Of a stretch of 64,000 nt of DNA, positions 44,487 to 53,193 are shown one piece after another (position 1 is the stretch's first letter; each line of letters starts with the position of its first letter). Below the pieces are notes generated by a model. That model saw only the letters and a program-made list of their open reading frames with translations, had not been told where the DNA came from and searched no databases. The DNA is from Paracoccaceae bacterium (GTDB taxonomy: Bacteria > Pseudomonadota > Alphaproteobacteria > Rhodobacterales > Rhodobacteraceae). Made by a program: the position numbers and the translations under genes. The DNA lies in assembly GCA_017854585.1 (NCBI GenBank), contig JAFMHK010000007.1, positions 58,200 through 122,199 of the forward strand. Direction: 5' to 3'.

Positions 44487-44631
44487 ATCATCGCAAGTCA
44501 TTGATATCCCAATAAAAGCCCACCACGAAGGCGCTTGACCGTGGTGACAAAATGATTAGAACACATCCATGTTTCGCGTGCCGTCGGCTATGTCCTTCGG
44601 CGCGTTTTTGTTCCGACCAAGGAAAATACAG

Positions 44632-45093
44632 ATGAAAACCTTTTCTGCCAAGCCGGTGGATATCGACAAGAAATGGATCCTGATCGACGCCGAGGGCGTC
44701 GTTCTGGGCCGCCTTGCGTCGATTATCGCCATGCGTCTGCGCGGCAAGCACAAGCCGTCCTTCACGCCGTCCATGGACATGGGCGACAATGTTATCGTGA
44801 TCAATGCCGAAAAGGTGCAGATCACGGGCAACAAGCGCGCCAATCCGAACTACTGGCATACCGGTTATCCGGGCGGGATCAAATCGCGCACCACCGGCCA
44901 GATCCTCGAAGGCAAGTACCCCGAGCGCGTGTTGATGCAAGCCGTGAAGCGCATGTTGCCCGGTGGCCCGTTGAGCCGCCAGCAGATGACCAACCTGCGC
45001 GTCTATGCAGGCACCGAGCATCCGCACGAGGCACAGCAGCCTGACGTTCTGGACGTCAAATCGATGAACACCAAGAATACGCGGAGCGCATGA
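44632..45093 (+). CDS. rplM: 50S ribosomal protein L13
   Basis: L13 is an early-assembly protein of the large subunit. The 153-residue sequence starts [30 protein letters not shown] and has [26 protein letters not shown] and [23 protein letters not shown], all standard. AAGGAAAA lies just before the start; upstream ATGs in the same frame are not conserved. The stop overlaps the rpsI start. Confidence 0.97.
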   Translation: MKTFSAKPVDIDKKWILIDAEGVVLGRLASIIAMRLRGKHKPSFTPSMDMGDNVIVINAEKVQITGNKRANPNYWHTGYPGGIKSRTTGQILEGKYPERVLMQAVKRMLPGGPLSRQQMTNLRVYAGTEHPHEAQQPDVLDVKSMNTKNTRSA

Positions 45094-45593
45094 GCATGGC
45101 CGAGACATTGACATCGCTTGATGAGCTGAAGGGCACCGTTGTCGGCACCGACACCGTTGATACCAGCGTTTTGATTGAAACCCCGCGTGAGCCGGTGCGT
45201 GACGCATTGGGCCGCGCCTATGCCACCGGCAAGCGGAAGGATGCGGTTGCCCGCGTCTGGATCAAGCCGGGTTCTGGCAAGGTCGTGGTAAACGGCAAGG
45301 ACATGAGCGCCTATTTCGCCCGTCCTGTTTTGCAGATGATCCTGCGCCAGCCGTTCACTGTTGCCGGTCGCGAAGATCAGTTCGACGTGATGGCGACCGT
45401 CAAGGGCGGTGGTTTGTCTGGTCAGGCGGGTGCGGTCAAGCACGGCATTTCCAAGGCCTTGCAGCTGTATGAGCCCGGCCTGCGCGGTGCGCTGAAGGCG
45501 GCGGGTTTCCTGACACGCGACAGCCGCGTCGTGGAACGCAAGAAGTTTGGTCGTGCCAAGGCCCGGAAGAGCTTCCAGTTCTCCAAGCGTTAA
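45090..45593 (+). CDS. rpsI: 30S ribosomal protein S9
   Basis: S9 reaches the P-site tRNA with its C-terminal tail. The 167-residue sequence contains [44 protein letters not shown] and the conserved end [22 protein letters not shown]. An N-terminal extension of about 40 residues is usual in alphaproteobacteria. The start is either the ATG overlapping the rplM stop (45090) or the next ATG (45096). A good terminator follows. Confidence 0.97.
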   Translation: MSMAETLTSLDELKGTVVGTDTVDTSVLIETPREPVRDALGRAYATGKRKDAVARVWIKPGSGKVVVNGKDMSAYFARPVLQMILRQPFTVAGREDQFDVMATVKGGGLSGQAGAVKHGISKALQLYEPGLRGALKAAGFLTRDSRVVERKKFGRAKARKSFQFSKR

Positions 45594-45628
45594 GAGCGTA
45601 CCGAACGTCAAGTTACCGAAGTATTTGG

Positions 45629-45660
45629 AAAAGCGCAGTTTTTACTGCGCTTTTTCTTTT
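45629..45660 (+). terminator. Intrinsic terminator of rplM-rpsI
   Basis: The stem AAAAGCGCAG / CTGCGCTTTTT with loop TTTTTA ends in a T-rich tract (TTTTTCTTTT). Between this and the msrA terminator at 45824 I see nothing. Confidence 0.9.
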
Positions 45661-45823
45661 GCCTCGTGGGTGCACATGTTTCACGCCGTGTGCCGATGCC
45701 GATGCCGACTAGGCGAACGCGCAACCCAGACTGCATGTACACGGGTCACTGTCGGAACGTGGGAGGCGGCTGGGGTAAGCAAGAGCCACTTGAACGCAGT
45801 GGACCTGATAGTCGGGGCAGAAC

Positions 45824-45858
45824 GAAAAATGGGCCGCCAGCGGAAACTGGCGGCCCAT
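45824..45858 (-). terminator. Intrinsic terminator of msrB-msrA
   Basis: On the minus strand the 12-bp stem ATGGGCCGCCAG / CTGGCGGCCCAT is followed by TTTTTCG, 23 bases after the msrA stop codon. Confidence 0.88.
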
Positions 45859-45881
45859 CACGATCTTGCGGCGCGCGGCGG

Positions 45882-46391
45882 TTATTCCGCAGCGGTCCGT
45901 TTCGGCAGAACCCAATCGGGACGGATGAAGTGGCAGGTATACCCGTTGGGGATCCGCTCCAGATAATCTTGATGCTCTGGCTCGGCCTCCCAGAAATCGC
46001 CCACCGGGGCCAGTTCGGTCACGACGGTGCCGGGCCAGATGCCGGCGGCATTCACGTCTGCGATGGTATCGCGCGCGCATGCCAACTGTGCGTCATCGAC
46101 GTAATAGATCGCGCTGCGGTAGCTGAGGCCGCGGTCATTGCCCTGCCGGTTCAATGTGGTGGGGTCGTGGATCTGAAAGAAGAACTCCAGCAATTGACGA
46201 TAGCTGATGACCGCAGGATCGAACACGATCTCGATGCCTTCCGCATGGGTGCCGTGATTGCGGTAGGTGGCGTTTGGAACATCGCCCCCGGTGTAGCCGA
46301 CGCGGGTTTTCGCCACGCCCGGCATCTTACGGATCAGGTCTTGCATGCCCCAGAAACAGCCGCCTGCAAGTACTGCGCGTTCAAGGCTCAT
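45882..46391 (-). CDS. msrA: Peptide methionine-(S)-S-oxide reductase MsrA
   Basis: MsrA repairs the S form of methionine sulfoxide. The 169-residue protein has the active site GGCFWGMQD with Cys12, then [28 protein letters not shown] and [28 protein letters not shown] Cys in YTCHFIRP near the C-terminus probably serves as the resolving residue. It overlaps msrB by ATGA and is the second gene of a two-gene operon. Confidence 0.96.
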   Translation of the reverse strand: MSLERAVLAGGCFWGMQDLIRKMPGVAKTRVGYTGGDVPNATYRNHGTHAEGIEIVFDPAVISYRQLLEFFFQIHDPTTLNRQGNDRGLSYRSAIYYVDDAQLACARDTIADVNAAGIWPGTVVTELAPVGDFWEAEPEHQDYLERIPNGYTCHFIRPDWVLPKRTAAE

Positions 46392-46837
46392 GCCACGTCC
46401 TCCACCTGATTGAGATAGTCGCCATAGCCTTCGGCCGCCATGTCGTCACGATGGACAAAGCGGAGCGAGGCCGAATTGATGCAGTAGCGCAGGCCGCCCC
46501 GGTCGCGTGGGCCATCGGGAAAAACATGGCCCAGATGACTGTCGCCGTAGGCACTGCGGACCTCGGTGCGGATCATCCCAAGCGTCGCATCGCGCAGTTC
46601 GGCCACATGGGCAGGTTCGATGGGCTTGGTGAAGCTGGGCCAGCCGCAACCGGATTCGTACTTATCGGCAGACGCGAACAACGGCTCGCCCGAGACGATA
46701 TCCACATAGATCCCCGGTTCCTTGTTATCGAGGTATTTGCCGGTGCCGGGCCGTTCCGTCCCGGATTGCTGGGTCACGCGGTATTCTTCGGGGCTGAGGC
46801 GGGCAATCGCCTCGTCTGATCTGGTGTAGGTTTTCAT
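46388..46837 (-). CDS. msrB: Peptide methionine-(R)-S-oxide reductase MsrB
   Basis: MsrB repairs the R form of methionine sulfoxide, complementing MsrA. The 149-residue protein has [55 protein letters not shown], with the catalytic Cys in RYCINS. The zinc-binding CxxC found in many MsrBs (GIYxCxxC) is replaced by [13 protein letters not shown], so this is the zinc-free class. The start at 46837 has AGGAAG upstream; an in-frame start further up is not supported. Confidence 0.95.
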   Translation of the reverse strand: MKTYTRSDEAIARLSPEEYRVTQQSGTERPGTGKYLDNKEPGIYVDIVSGEPLFASADKYESGCGWPSFTKPIEPAHVAELRDATLGMIRTEVRSAYGDSHLGHVFPDGPRDRGGLRYCINSASLRFVHRDDMAAEGYGDYLNQVEDVA

Positions 46838-46965
46838 GGGCGGCTTCCTCAACATGTCTGCAGGGAATATGGTCATGATCGCGGAAAAGTCCAACGCTGA
46901 CGAAAAAACCCCGGTGCGGGGCGGCACCGGGGCGTGTCAGACATGGTTTTGGATCGGTTTGGGCG

Positions 46966-47526
46966 TCAGCCGCCCCAGCTGCGGACGGGGCCGCAATCCA
47001 TGTGCACGAAATTCGAGCCTGAATAGCGCCCGACACCGCCCGCGCTGCACGCGGCGGCGGCACCGGCAATCTGGTTCACGCTGCGCGAATTGATCCGAAG
47101 GTCGGCGGCTTCGCCCTGCATGTGCAACGAATTGCGCGCAACGCCGGACGACCGCGCCCGCAGCATGGCGTTGGTTTCGGGGCTGCGATAGCCAGACAGA
47201 AGCGTGTAGGGCTCGGACGTGTCCAGCAGGTTGTGGGCGGCAGTCATGATGTCGATTGTGCGCGGGTCGATATCGTGGAGCGAGTCATTCCTCCAGTCGC
47301 GCATGAAGTAGGTGATTTCTTCAAGGGCGGGGGAGATATATTCGCCTTCGATCCAATAGATCATATCGAGACTTTCGCCGGCGCGCCCGTTGACCATACG
47401 GATCCGGCGGATATCACCGGCGCCCCGCAGGAACCCGGTGGCGTTCGCCATGACCGGTGCGGCCACTGCAGCAGTTGCCGCGAAGGCGCCCAATAGCGAG
47501 CGCCGCGTCAATAAAGATTGAGTCAT
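46966..47526 (-). CDS. DUF882/YcbK-type M15 peptidase, Tat-exported
   Basis: This 186-residue protein belongs to the DUF882 group of putative murein peptidases. It has a Tat-like signal (LLTRRSLLGAFAATAAVAAPVMA). The zinc-site motifs SLHMQGEAADLRI (HxxGxAxD) and NFVHMDCGPVRSWGG (HxD with the closing W) are present. It probably cleaves peptide cross-links in peptidoglycan, but no substrate is known for this subgroup. It is divergent from the L,D-transpeptidase gene, a related function. Confidence 0.88.
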   Translation of the reverse strand: MTQSLLTRRSLLGAFAATAAVAAPVMANATGFLRGAGDIRRIRMVNGRAGESLDMIYWIEGEYISPALEEITYFMRDWRNDSLHDIDPRTIDIMTAAHNLLDTSEPYTLLSGYRSPETNAMLRARSSGVARNSLHMQGEAADLRINSRSVNQIAGAAAACSAGGVGRYSGSNFVHMDCGPVRSWGG

Positions 47527-47882
47527 AGAAGTCTCTGCCCCATGTTCGTTGCCCTAACCACGCACGGCTGACGGTGTTTTGTCTTGTCCGTACGTTTTTC
47601 CCCCAGGCGTGTGTTTATTGACACACCGCAGACATTTTCGGAACCCTCCGATCTGCTGAAATGGTGGCAGACCCGAATTTAGGCGAGATTCCGCCCACTT
47701 GGCCGTCACTGGCGGGCTGATTCCGGCCAGATCCGACGTGCTGCCCCACTACCGATCAAGGCCTCATTTGCGGCAGAATTTATCTATGTGGCAGATGGCT
47801 TTCAAAATTGTGAATGGACATCGGTCCGCCAAGGCTGGCATCGTGGCCGGTGTGCTTTGATCTGAAAAAGGCCTTTATCGAT
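47527..47882. other. Divergent intergenic region between DUF882 gene and L,D-transpeptidase
   Basis: This 356-bp gap should hold promoters for both genes but no clean -35/-10 pair is seen. One short hairpin, GTGTGT-TTATTG-ACACAC (47609-47626), contains a TTGACA. Nothing coding is visible. Confidence 0.6.
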
Positions 47883-49481
47883 ATGTTGTTAGCTGCCCGC
47901 CCCTCCATTCTTTCTATGATTGCGGCGCTTGCGCTCGCGGTCGCAACGCTAATTGCGCCCGCGTCTGCGACGGCGCAGGCGTTTTCTGCACTGCGTCAGG
48001 CGATCGCCGAGGCGTCCGCCATCGATGAGGATCTGGCCCAGTTCTATCGCGAACGCGATTTTGAACCGGTCTGGACGGTCAGCGCGGCGGCAGAGCGGCG
48101 TAATGCCCTGCTTGAGGCGCTGGAGGAGGCCGGAAATCATGGCCTGCCCACAAGCCGCTACGACCCTGAGATTCTGCGTCAGGCGTTTCGCGATGCGACC
48201 AACCCATACATGCGCGGGCAGGCGGACGTGTTGGCCAGCCGGATGTTCCTGCAATATGCCCATGACGTGAATTCAGGCATGCTGGATCCGGAAAACATCA
48301 CGCCGGGGATCGTGCACACGGTTCAGCGCCTTGAAAGCGTTGCTTTGATGAACGACTTCGTTGACAGCATGCCACACGTATTCATCGCGGGGTTGCCGCC
48401 GCAGCACCCGGAATACAACCGCTTGATGCGGACCAAGTTGCATCTGGAGCGGGTGATCGATGCGGGTGGCTATGGCCCGACCGTTCAATCGGGAGCGTTG
48501 GCGCCGGGTGACGCGGGAAATGCCGTGGTGCAGATGCGCAACCGCCTGATCGCCATGGGGTACCTGACCCGGTCGGCCAGTGCGACCTATGACGCGCAAT
48601 TGCAGACAGCAATCAGTGAATTTCAGGCCGACAACGGCCTGACCGCCGACGGCGTTGCCGGTAGCGGCACGATGCAGGCCCTGAACCGCAGCGCCGAGGA
48701 TCACCTGACCGAGGTGATCGTGGCCATGGAGCGCCAGCGGTGGCTGAATGTTGAACGCGGCGCGCGGCACATCTTCGTCAACATCACAGATTTCCATGTC
48801 AATGTGATCGACAACGAAGAAATCACCTTCACCACCCGTTCGGTTGTTGGCGCACAGGCCGCCGACCGCCGCACCCCCGAGTTCTCAGACATGATGGACC
48901 ATATGGTCATCAACCCCAGTTGGTATGTGCCCCGCTCCATCGCGATGCGGTCCTATATTCCGAATATTCTGGCTGGCGGGTCGACCTATCTGGAGTTGTC
49001 GCAAGGCGGGCAGGCCATCAGCCCGGCCTCGGTCGATATGAGCCAGTATTCGGTGTCCAACTTCCCGTTCGACCTGCGGCAGCCGCCGGGGCCGCGCAAC
49101 GCGCTCGGTTTCGTCAAGTTCATGTTCCCCAACCAGTGGAACATCTACCTGCATGACACGCCTGAGGATCACCTGTTCAGCCGCGAGGTGCGGACCTATT
49201 CGTCGGGTTGTGTGCGGTTGGCCGATCCCTTCGATTTTGCCTACACGCTGCTGGCCGCGCAGGAAGACGACCCGCAGGGCTTTTTCAACCGCATTCTGGA
49301 TTCGGGGCAGGAAACCCGCGTTGATCTGGAAACCCCGCTTCCGGTCCACATCACCTATTGGACCGCATGGGTCACGCCAGATGGCCGTTTGAACCTGCGC
49401 GATGACATCTATGGCCGGAACGCCGTGGTGCGCGCGGCAATCCTTGATGCAGGGGTGGCGGTTCGCGGGGTGAACGGCTAA
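47883..49481 (+). CDS. L,D-transpeptidase (YcbB-like)
   Basis: This envelope enzyme would form 3-3 cross-links in peptidoglycan or attach proteins to it. The 532-residue precursor has a signal peptide (about residues 1-33), a helical N-terminal region, a peptidoglycan-binding domain (VVQMRNRLIAMGYLT ... LQTAISEFQADNGLTADGVAGSGTMQALN) and a C-terminal YkuD domain with IYLHDTP then YSSGCVRLADPFDFA, where Cys443 is catalytic. This matches the YcbB/LdtD type by length and layout. A longer frame starts at 47814 but the signal peptide fits the ATG at 47883 better. It lies upstream of lpxD. Confidence 0.88.
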   Translation: MLLAARPSILSMIAALALAVATLIAPASATAQAFSALRQAIAEASAIDEDLAQFYRERDFEPVWTVSAAAERRNALLEALEEAGNHGLPTSRYDPEILRQAFRDATNPYMRGQADVLASRMFLQYAHDVNSGMLDPENITPGIVHTVQRLESVALMNDFVDSMPHVFIAGLPPQHPEYNRLMRTKLHLERVIDAGGYGPTVQSGALAPGDAGNAVVQMRNRLIAMGYLTRSASATYDAQLQTAISEFQADNGLTADGVAGSGTMQALNRSAEDHLTEVIVAMERQRWLNVERGARHIFVNITDFHVNVIDNEEITFTTRSVVGAQAADRRTPEFSDMMDHMVINPSWYVPRSIAMRSYIPNILAGGSTYLELSQGGQAISPASVDMSQYSVSNFPFDLRQPPGPRNALGFVKFMFPNQWNIYLHDTPEDHLFSREVRTYSSGCVRLADPFDFAYTLLAAQEDDPQGFFNRILDSGQETRVDLETPLPVHITYWTAWVTPDGRLNLRDDIYGRNAVVRAAILDAGVAVRGVNG

Positions 49482-49514
49482 ACCAACACCCGCAGCACCT
49501 GCGGGGTTTGGGCA

Positions 49515-50612
49515 ATGGCGCATTCAGTACAGGATATCGCAGCGGCGCTTGGGGCAGAGGCCTTTGGCGCCGTTGAGCTTTTGGTGACAGGCGTGGCCGA
49601 GCCTGCGAAGGCGGGTCCGAACGACTTGGCGCTGGCCATGTCCCCAAAATACGCCGAGTTTCTGGCCAAGGGGCAGGCCGTGGCCGCGATCATATCTGCC
49701 GGAATGGACTGGCAGGCGCTTGGCCTGAAGGCGGCCATCGTCGCGCCCCGCCCGCGATACGCCATGGCGGGGGTGACGGCCGCCCTTGACCCCGGACCGC
49801 AGATTGCGCGTGGTATCCATCCGTCCGCCATCGTCGATGCCTCCGCCCGGATTTCAGAAGGGGCGGCGATCGGGCCGCTGGTTGTGATCGGTGCGGGTGC
49901 GGTGATCGGCGCGCGGGCGCGGATCGCATCGCACGTCACCATCGCCGAGAACGCACGCATCGGGGACGATGCCCTGATCATGTCAGGCGTCCGCATCGGC
50001 GCGCGCGTCGTGATCGGCCACCGCGTTGTCATACAACCGGGTGCGGTCATCGGCGGTGACGGGTTTTCGTTCGTCACGCCCGAGGCAAGCACCGTCGAGG
50101 TGGCGCGCAGCACCCTTGGGCAGGTCGCGCTGGACACGTCGGATCAGCGTTGGACGCGCATCCATTCGCTGGGATCGGTCGAGATTGGCGACGATGTCGA
50201 AATCGGCGCGAACAGTTGCATCGACAAGGGCACCGTGGCGAACACCGTCATCGGACGTGGCACCAAGCTGGATAACCTCGTGCATGTCGGACACAACTGC
50301 CGCATCGGGCAGGATTGCCTGCTGTGCGGGCAGGTGGGGATCGCAGGCTCGACCGTTGTCGGAGACCGCGTCGTGATGGCGGGACAGGTCGGCGTGTCCG
50401 ACAATATCACCATTGGAGAAAACGTGGTGGCAGCGGGCGGCACCAAGATATTCTCGAATGTTCCGGCGGGCCGTATGGTCATGGGGGGCGTTCCGGCGAT
50501 GAAGATGGAGACACACGTCGAAGTCTACAAAGCCCTGCGTCGCTTGCCGCGTCTGGCCGCGACGGTTGCGCAATTGCAGAAAGCCGTTTTCAAGTCCGGC
50601 CCAAATGACTAA
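49515..50612 (+). CDS. lpxD: UDP-3-O-acylglucosamine N-acyltransferase LpxD
   Basis: LpxD adds the N-linked 3-hydroxyacyl chain in the third step of lipid A synthesis. The 365-residue protein has an N-terminal uridine-binding region (ELLVTGVAEPAKAGPNDLALAMSPKY), then hexapeptide repeats forming the beta-helix, with GDGFSFV and DNLVHVGHNCRIGQDCLLCGQVGIAGS holding the catalytic His, and a C-terminal helix. It is not in the bam-fabZ-lpxA cluster at 19.5-25.8 kb, where many genomes have it, but is followed here by an ACP and a ketosynthase gene. Confidence 0.95.
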   Translation: MAHSVQDIAAALGAEAFGAVELLVTGVAEPAKAGPNDLALAMSPKYAEFLAKGQAVAAIISAGMDWQALGLKAAIVAPRPRYAMAGVTAALDPGPQIARGIHPSAIVDASARISEGAAIGPLVVIGAGAVIGARARIASHVTIAENARIGDDALIMSGVRIGARVVIGHRVVIQPGAVIGGDGFSFVTPEASTVEVARSTLGQVALDTSDQRWTRIHSLGSVEIGDDVEIGANSCIDKGTVANTVIGRGTKLDNLVHVGHNCRIGQDCLLCGQVGIAGSTVVGDRVVMAGQVGVSDNITIGENVVAAGGTKIFSNVPAGRMVMGGVPAMKMETHVEVYKALRRLPRLAATVAQLQKAVFKSGPND

Positions 50613-50646
50613 GTGACCGACAGGTAAGCGGCAGGGAACCCGATCA

Positions 50647-50913
50647 ATGAGCAGCATCAAGGACCGCGTGATTGCCATCATCGCTGAACAGGCGGTACTG
50701 GAAGTGTCGGACGTGAAGCTGGAGGCGACGCTTGTTGATCTCGGCATCGACAGCCTTGGGCTGGTGGAATCGATCTTTGCCATCGAAGAGGCGTTCGATA
50801 TCCAGATCCCCTTCAACGCGAACGAACCTGATCAGGGCGATTTCGACATTTCATCGGTCGCGGCGATTGTGGCTGCCGTCACGGCGCTGGTGAACGAGCA
50901 GAAGCCGGGATGA
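50647..50913 (+). CDS. Acyl carrier protein, specialised
   Basis: This 88-residue ACP has the phosphopantetheine site GIDSLGLVESIFAIEEAF with Ser36. It continues DIQIPFNANEPDQGDFDISSVAAIVAAVTALV. The sequence resembles the AcpXL/NodF-like specialised carriers more than the housekeeping AcpP, whose gene would sit with fabG/fabF. It ends with an ATGA overlap into the ketosynthase gene and follows lpxD by 34 bases, so it may carry the acyl chains used by LpxD. Confidence 0.9.
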   Translation: MSSIKDRVIAIIAEQAVLEVSDVKLEATLVDLGIDSLGLVESIFAIEEAFDIQIPFNANEPDQGDFDISSVAAIVAAVTALVNEQKPG

Positions 50914-52118
50914 AACGCGTCGTCATCACCGGGCAGGGCACGATCAATGCGCTTGGCCATGATGTGCCCACCACGCTGGAGGCGATGCGCGAAGGCCGCT
51001 GCGGCATCGGTGATCTGGATATCCGCGATGTCGATCGGTTGAGCGTCAAGATCGGTGCGCAGGTCAGGGGCTATGACCCCGGCGCGTTGTTTAACCGCCA
51101 GCAGATCGCGCTTTATGATCGGTTCACGCAATTCACCCTGATCGCCAGCCGCGAGGCGCTTGCGCAGTCCGGATTGACCTTCGCGGGACAGCTTGCCGCG
51201 CGCTCAGGCGTGGTGCTGGGCACGGCGGGCGGCGGCGTGAACACCTGGGACGAAAATTACCGCAGCGTCTATGAGGAGGGGAAGAACCGCGTTCACCCCT
51301 TCGTTGTCCCCAAGCTGATGAATAACGCCGCCGCCAGCCATGTCAGCATGGAATGGAACCTCAAGGGGCCATCGTTTTCCGTCGCGACTGCGTGCGCGTC
51401 ATCGAACCATGCCATGGGACAGGCGTTCAACCTGATCCGGTCGGGCATGTGCGATGTCATGGTCACCGGCGGGTCCGAGGCGATGTTGACCTTTGGCGGG
51501 GTCAAGGCGTGGGAAGGGTTGCGCGTCATGTCCAAGGATGCCTGCCGCCCCTTCAGCGCCACCCGCAACGGCATGGTACAAGGCGAAGGCGCAGCCGTCT
51601 TCGTGTTCGAAGAGCGGGATCATGCGATGAAGCGCGGGGCAGAGATATTGGCCGAGGTCGTGGGCTTTGCCATGACTTCGGATGCCGCCGATATTGTCAT
51701 GCCATCTGCCCAAGGTGCCGAACGCGCCATTACGGGCGCTTTGCGAGACGCATCGCTGAACCCTGAGGATGTGGGCTATATCAACGCCCATGGCACGGGG
51801 ACCGCGGCAAATGACAAGGTGGAATGTGCCGCCGTGGCGCACGCCTTTGGCCGCCATGCCAATGATCTGATGATCAGTTCCACCAAATCCATGCACGGCC
51901 ACCTGATCGGCGGCACCGGTGCCGTGGAATTGCTGGCTTGTATCATGGCATTGAAGGATGGCGTGATCGCGCCGACCATCGGCTATGAGGAACCTGACCC
52001 CGAATGCGCGCTGGACGTTGTCCCGAACGAGGCGCGCGAGGCCAAAGTGACGGCGGTGCTGTCGAATGCCTTTGCCTTTGGCGGTCTGAATGCCGTGCTG
52101 GCCCTGCGCGCAGTCTGA
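50910..52118 (+). CDS. Beta-ketoacyl-ACP synthase (KAS II/NodE-like)
   Basis: This 402-residue ketosynthase elongates an acyl chain on ACP. The active-site triad is Cys162 (ATACASSNHA), the His of INAHGTGT and the His of KSMHGHLIGGTGA. FVVPKLMNNAAASHVSMEWNLKGPSF resembles NodE/FabF-XL enzymes. It is coupled to the specialised ACP and follows lpxD, and a terminator follows it. The likely role is making special 3-hydroxyacyl or longer chains for lipid A, which is inference from context. Confidence 0.9.
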   Translation: MKRVVITGQGTINALGHDVPTTLEAMREGRCGIGDLDIRDVDRLSVKIGAQVRGYDPGALFNRQQIALYDRFTQFTLIASREALAQSGLTFAGQLAARSGVVLGTAGGGVNTWDENYRSVYEEGKNRVHPFVVPKLMNNAAASHVSMEWNLKGPSFSVATACASSNHAMGQAFNLIRSGMCDVMVTGGSEAMLTFGGVKAWEGLRVMSKDACRPFSATRNGMVQGEGAAVFVFEERDHAMKRGAEILAEVVGFAMTSDAADIVMPSAQGAERAITGALRDASLNPEDVGYINAHGTGTAANDKVECAAVAHAFGRHANDLMISSTKSMHGHLIGGTGAVELLACIMALKDGVIAPTIGYEEPDPECALDVVPNEAREAKVTAVLSNAFAFGGLNAVLALRAV

Positions 52119-52144
52119 TCGGGTCGGGGGCTGTGTTGCCTGAC

Positions 52145-52183
52145 GAAAAAGGCCCGCCGCGCGGATGCGCAGCGGGCCTTTTC
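52145..52183. terminator. Bidirectional terminator (KAS / IalB-like gene)
   Basis: The stem GAAAAAGGCCCGC (52145-52157) / GCGGGCCTTTTC (52172-52183) carries T-runs on both strands, between convergent genes. Confidence 0.85.
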
Positions 52184-52202
52184 GATTTGGTCGTCGGCAA
52201 CG

Positions 52203-52832
52203 TTACTGCGCGGGTGCTGCTTCAGCGGCGGCAATGGCGTCTGCGGTGCGGGCTTCCAGCGCTTCGAACGCGGCGGTGAAACCGACAAGGGATGCGATCA
52301 CATCAACCGTCTGGTTGGGGGCGGGCAGCGGCACGATTGTTACCGTCGCCTCGCCGCCCGCGCGGAACGCGTCCAGATCCGCAGCGGTCAGCCCAAGGCG
52401 CGCAAAGCAGCCGATTGGCTGGCAGAAGGCAAAGGGATAGCGCTGCGGCGCGCCTTCATCGACGCGGATGCGCAGTTGCGGTGTCAGCAGCGTGTCCAGC
52501 GGCGTCACGATCGTGGCGCCGGCCACCACCTGACCATCGTCAGGCAGGTCGAACATGTTGAATTCGGCAACAGCGGTGCCACCATCATCGCGCAACAGTT
52601 GATACATCTGGCAGGGCTCGAACTCGTCCGCTTCGACCCGGATACAGCGGATTTCCCAATCGCCATGGGTTTCAGCGACATACGTGGTGCCGGGGCCAGT
52701 CGCGTCCTCGACAGCCTGACCAAGCGCAAGGCCTGTCGCGGCGTCCGTGGTCGCATCGGTTTCCTGAGCCAGTGCCGGGCCAGCAAATGCGGCCGCCAGC
52801 AGCATCGCGGCAAGGACGTGGTGAGGTTTCAT
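52203..52832 (-). CDS. Invasion-associated locus B (IalB)-family protein
   Basis: This 209-residue exported protein has a signal peptide (about residues 1-22, ending ALAQ) and the IalB core: YVAETHGDWEIRCIRVEADEFEPCQMYQLLRDDGGTAVAEFNMF, TIVTPLDTLLTPQLRIRVDEG, YPFAFCQPIGCFARLGL. The paired Cys suggest a disulfide. IalB aids erythrocyte entry in Bartonella, but homologues are widespread in free-living alphaproteobacteria with unknown function. The C-terminal tail is Ala-rich. Confidence 0.88.
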   Translation of the reverse strand: MKPHHVLAAMLLAAAFAGPALAQETDATTDAATGLALGQAVEDATGPGTTYVAETHGDWEIRCIRVEADEFEPCQMYQLLRDDGGTAVAEFNMFDLPDDGQVVAGATIVTPLDTLLTPQLRIRVDEGAPQRYPFAFCQPIGCFARLGLTAADLDAFRAGGEATVTIVPLPAPNQTVDVIASLVGFTAAFEALEARTADAIAAAEAAPAQ

Positions 52833-52943
52833 TCCGCTCTCTTCCTTCTTGAGTTTTGTGCACAGGATGCGCCGCTGTCGTTATCATGAAGCGTCCGCAG
52901 TGTCAGGGCAAAATCGCGGCAGGTGCGCGCGTCTTCGCCAATT

Positions 52944-52984
52944 GGAAAAGGGCCCGAAAACGGACCCTTTCCTCGTATTTTTTT
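52944..52984 (+). terminator. Terminator-like hairpin upstream of the HerA-like gene; possible small RNA 3' end
   Basis: GGAAAAGGGCCCG-AAAA-CGGACCCTTTCC forms a stem of about 12 bp with one bulge and one mismatch, then CTCGTA and seven T. It faces the plus strand, yet no plus-strand gene ends here, so it could end a short RNA starting in 52833-52940 or attenuate the downstream gene. The rest of the 361-bp gap holds only the short frame at 53135. Confidence 0.55.
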
Positions 52985-53134
52985 CTCTCCCTGCCGGACT
53001 GGCCGACATATGCAGCGGACGCTATGCCAGTGCGCGGCGTCCGTCAACAGCCCAATTTGCAGAAACCGTTCACGTCTGCGCAACGAAAAAAACCGCGCCC
53101 AAGAAAGGCGCGGCCAGTTGACAGGGAGGAAGTC

Positions 53135-53191
53135 ATGCGCCGGTCAACACAGATGGCCGACGTCCTGACAGGGCTAGCGGGCAAAGGTTAA
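53135..53191 (+). CDS. Putative 18-aa leader peptide before the HerA-like gene
   Basis: MRRSTQMADVLTGLAGKG is encoded after a perfect GGAGG five bases before its ATG and ends with TAA two bases before the start of the next gene. The excellent ribosome site is the only coding evidence. It could couple translation to the downstream gene. Confidence 0.35.
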   Translation: MRRSTQMADVLTGLAGKG

Positions 53192-53193
53192 AA

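Noticed and set aside
45547..46409. Plus-strand frames after rpsI
   Set aside because: They run through the rpsI and msrA terminators and are antisense to msrA.
52849..53191. Two overlapping plus-strand frames of 90 and 111 aa in the IalB-HerA gap
   Set aside because: Composition is Arg-rich and low in hydrophobic order, they run through the hairpin, and no ribosome site precedes them. Only the 18-codon frame has one.
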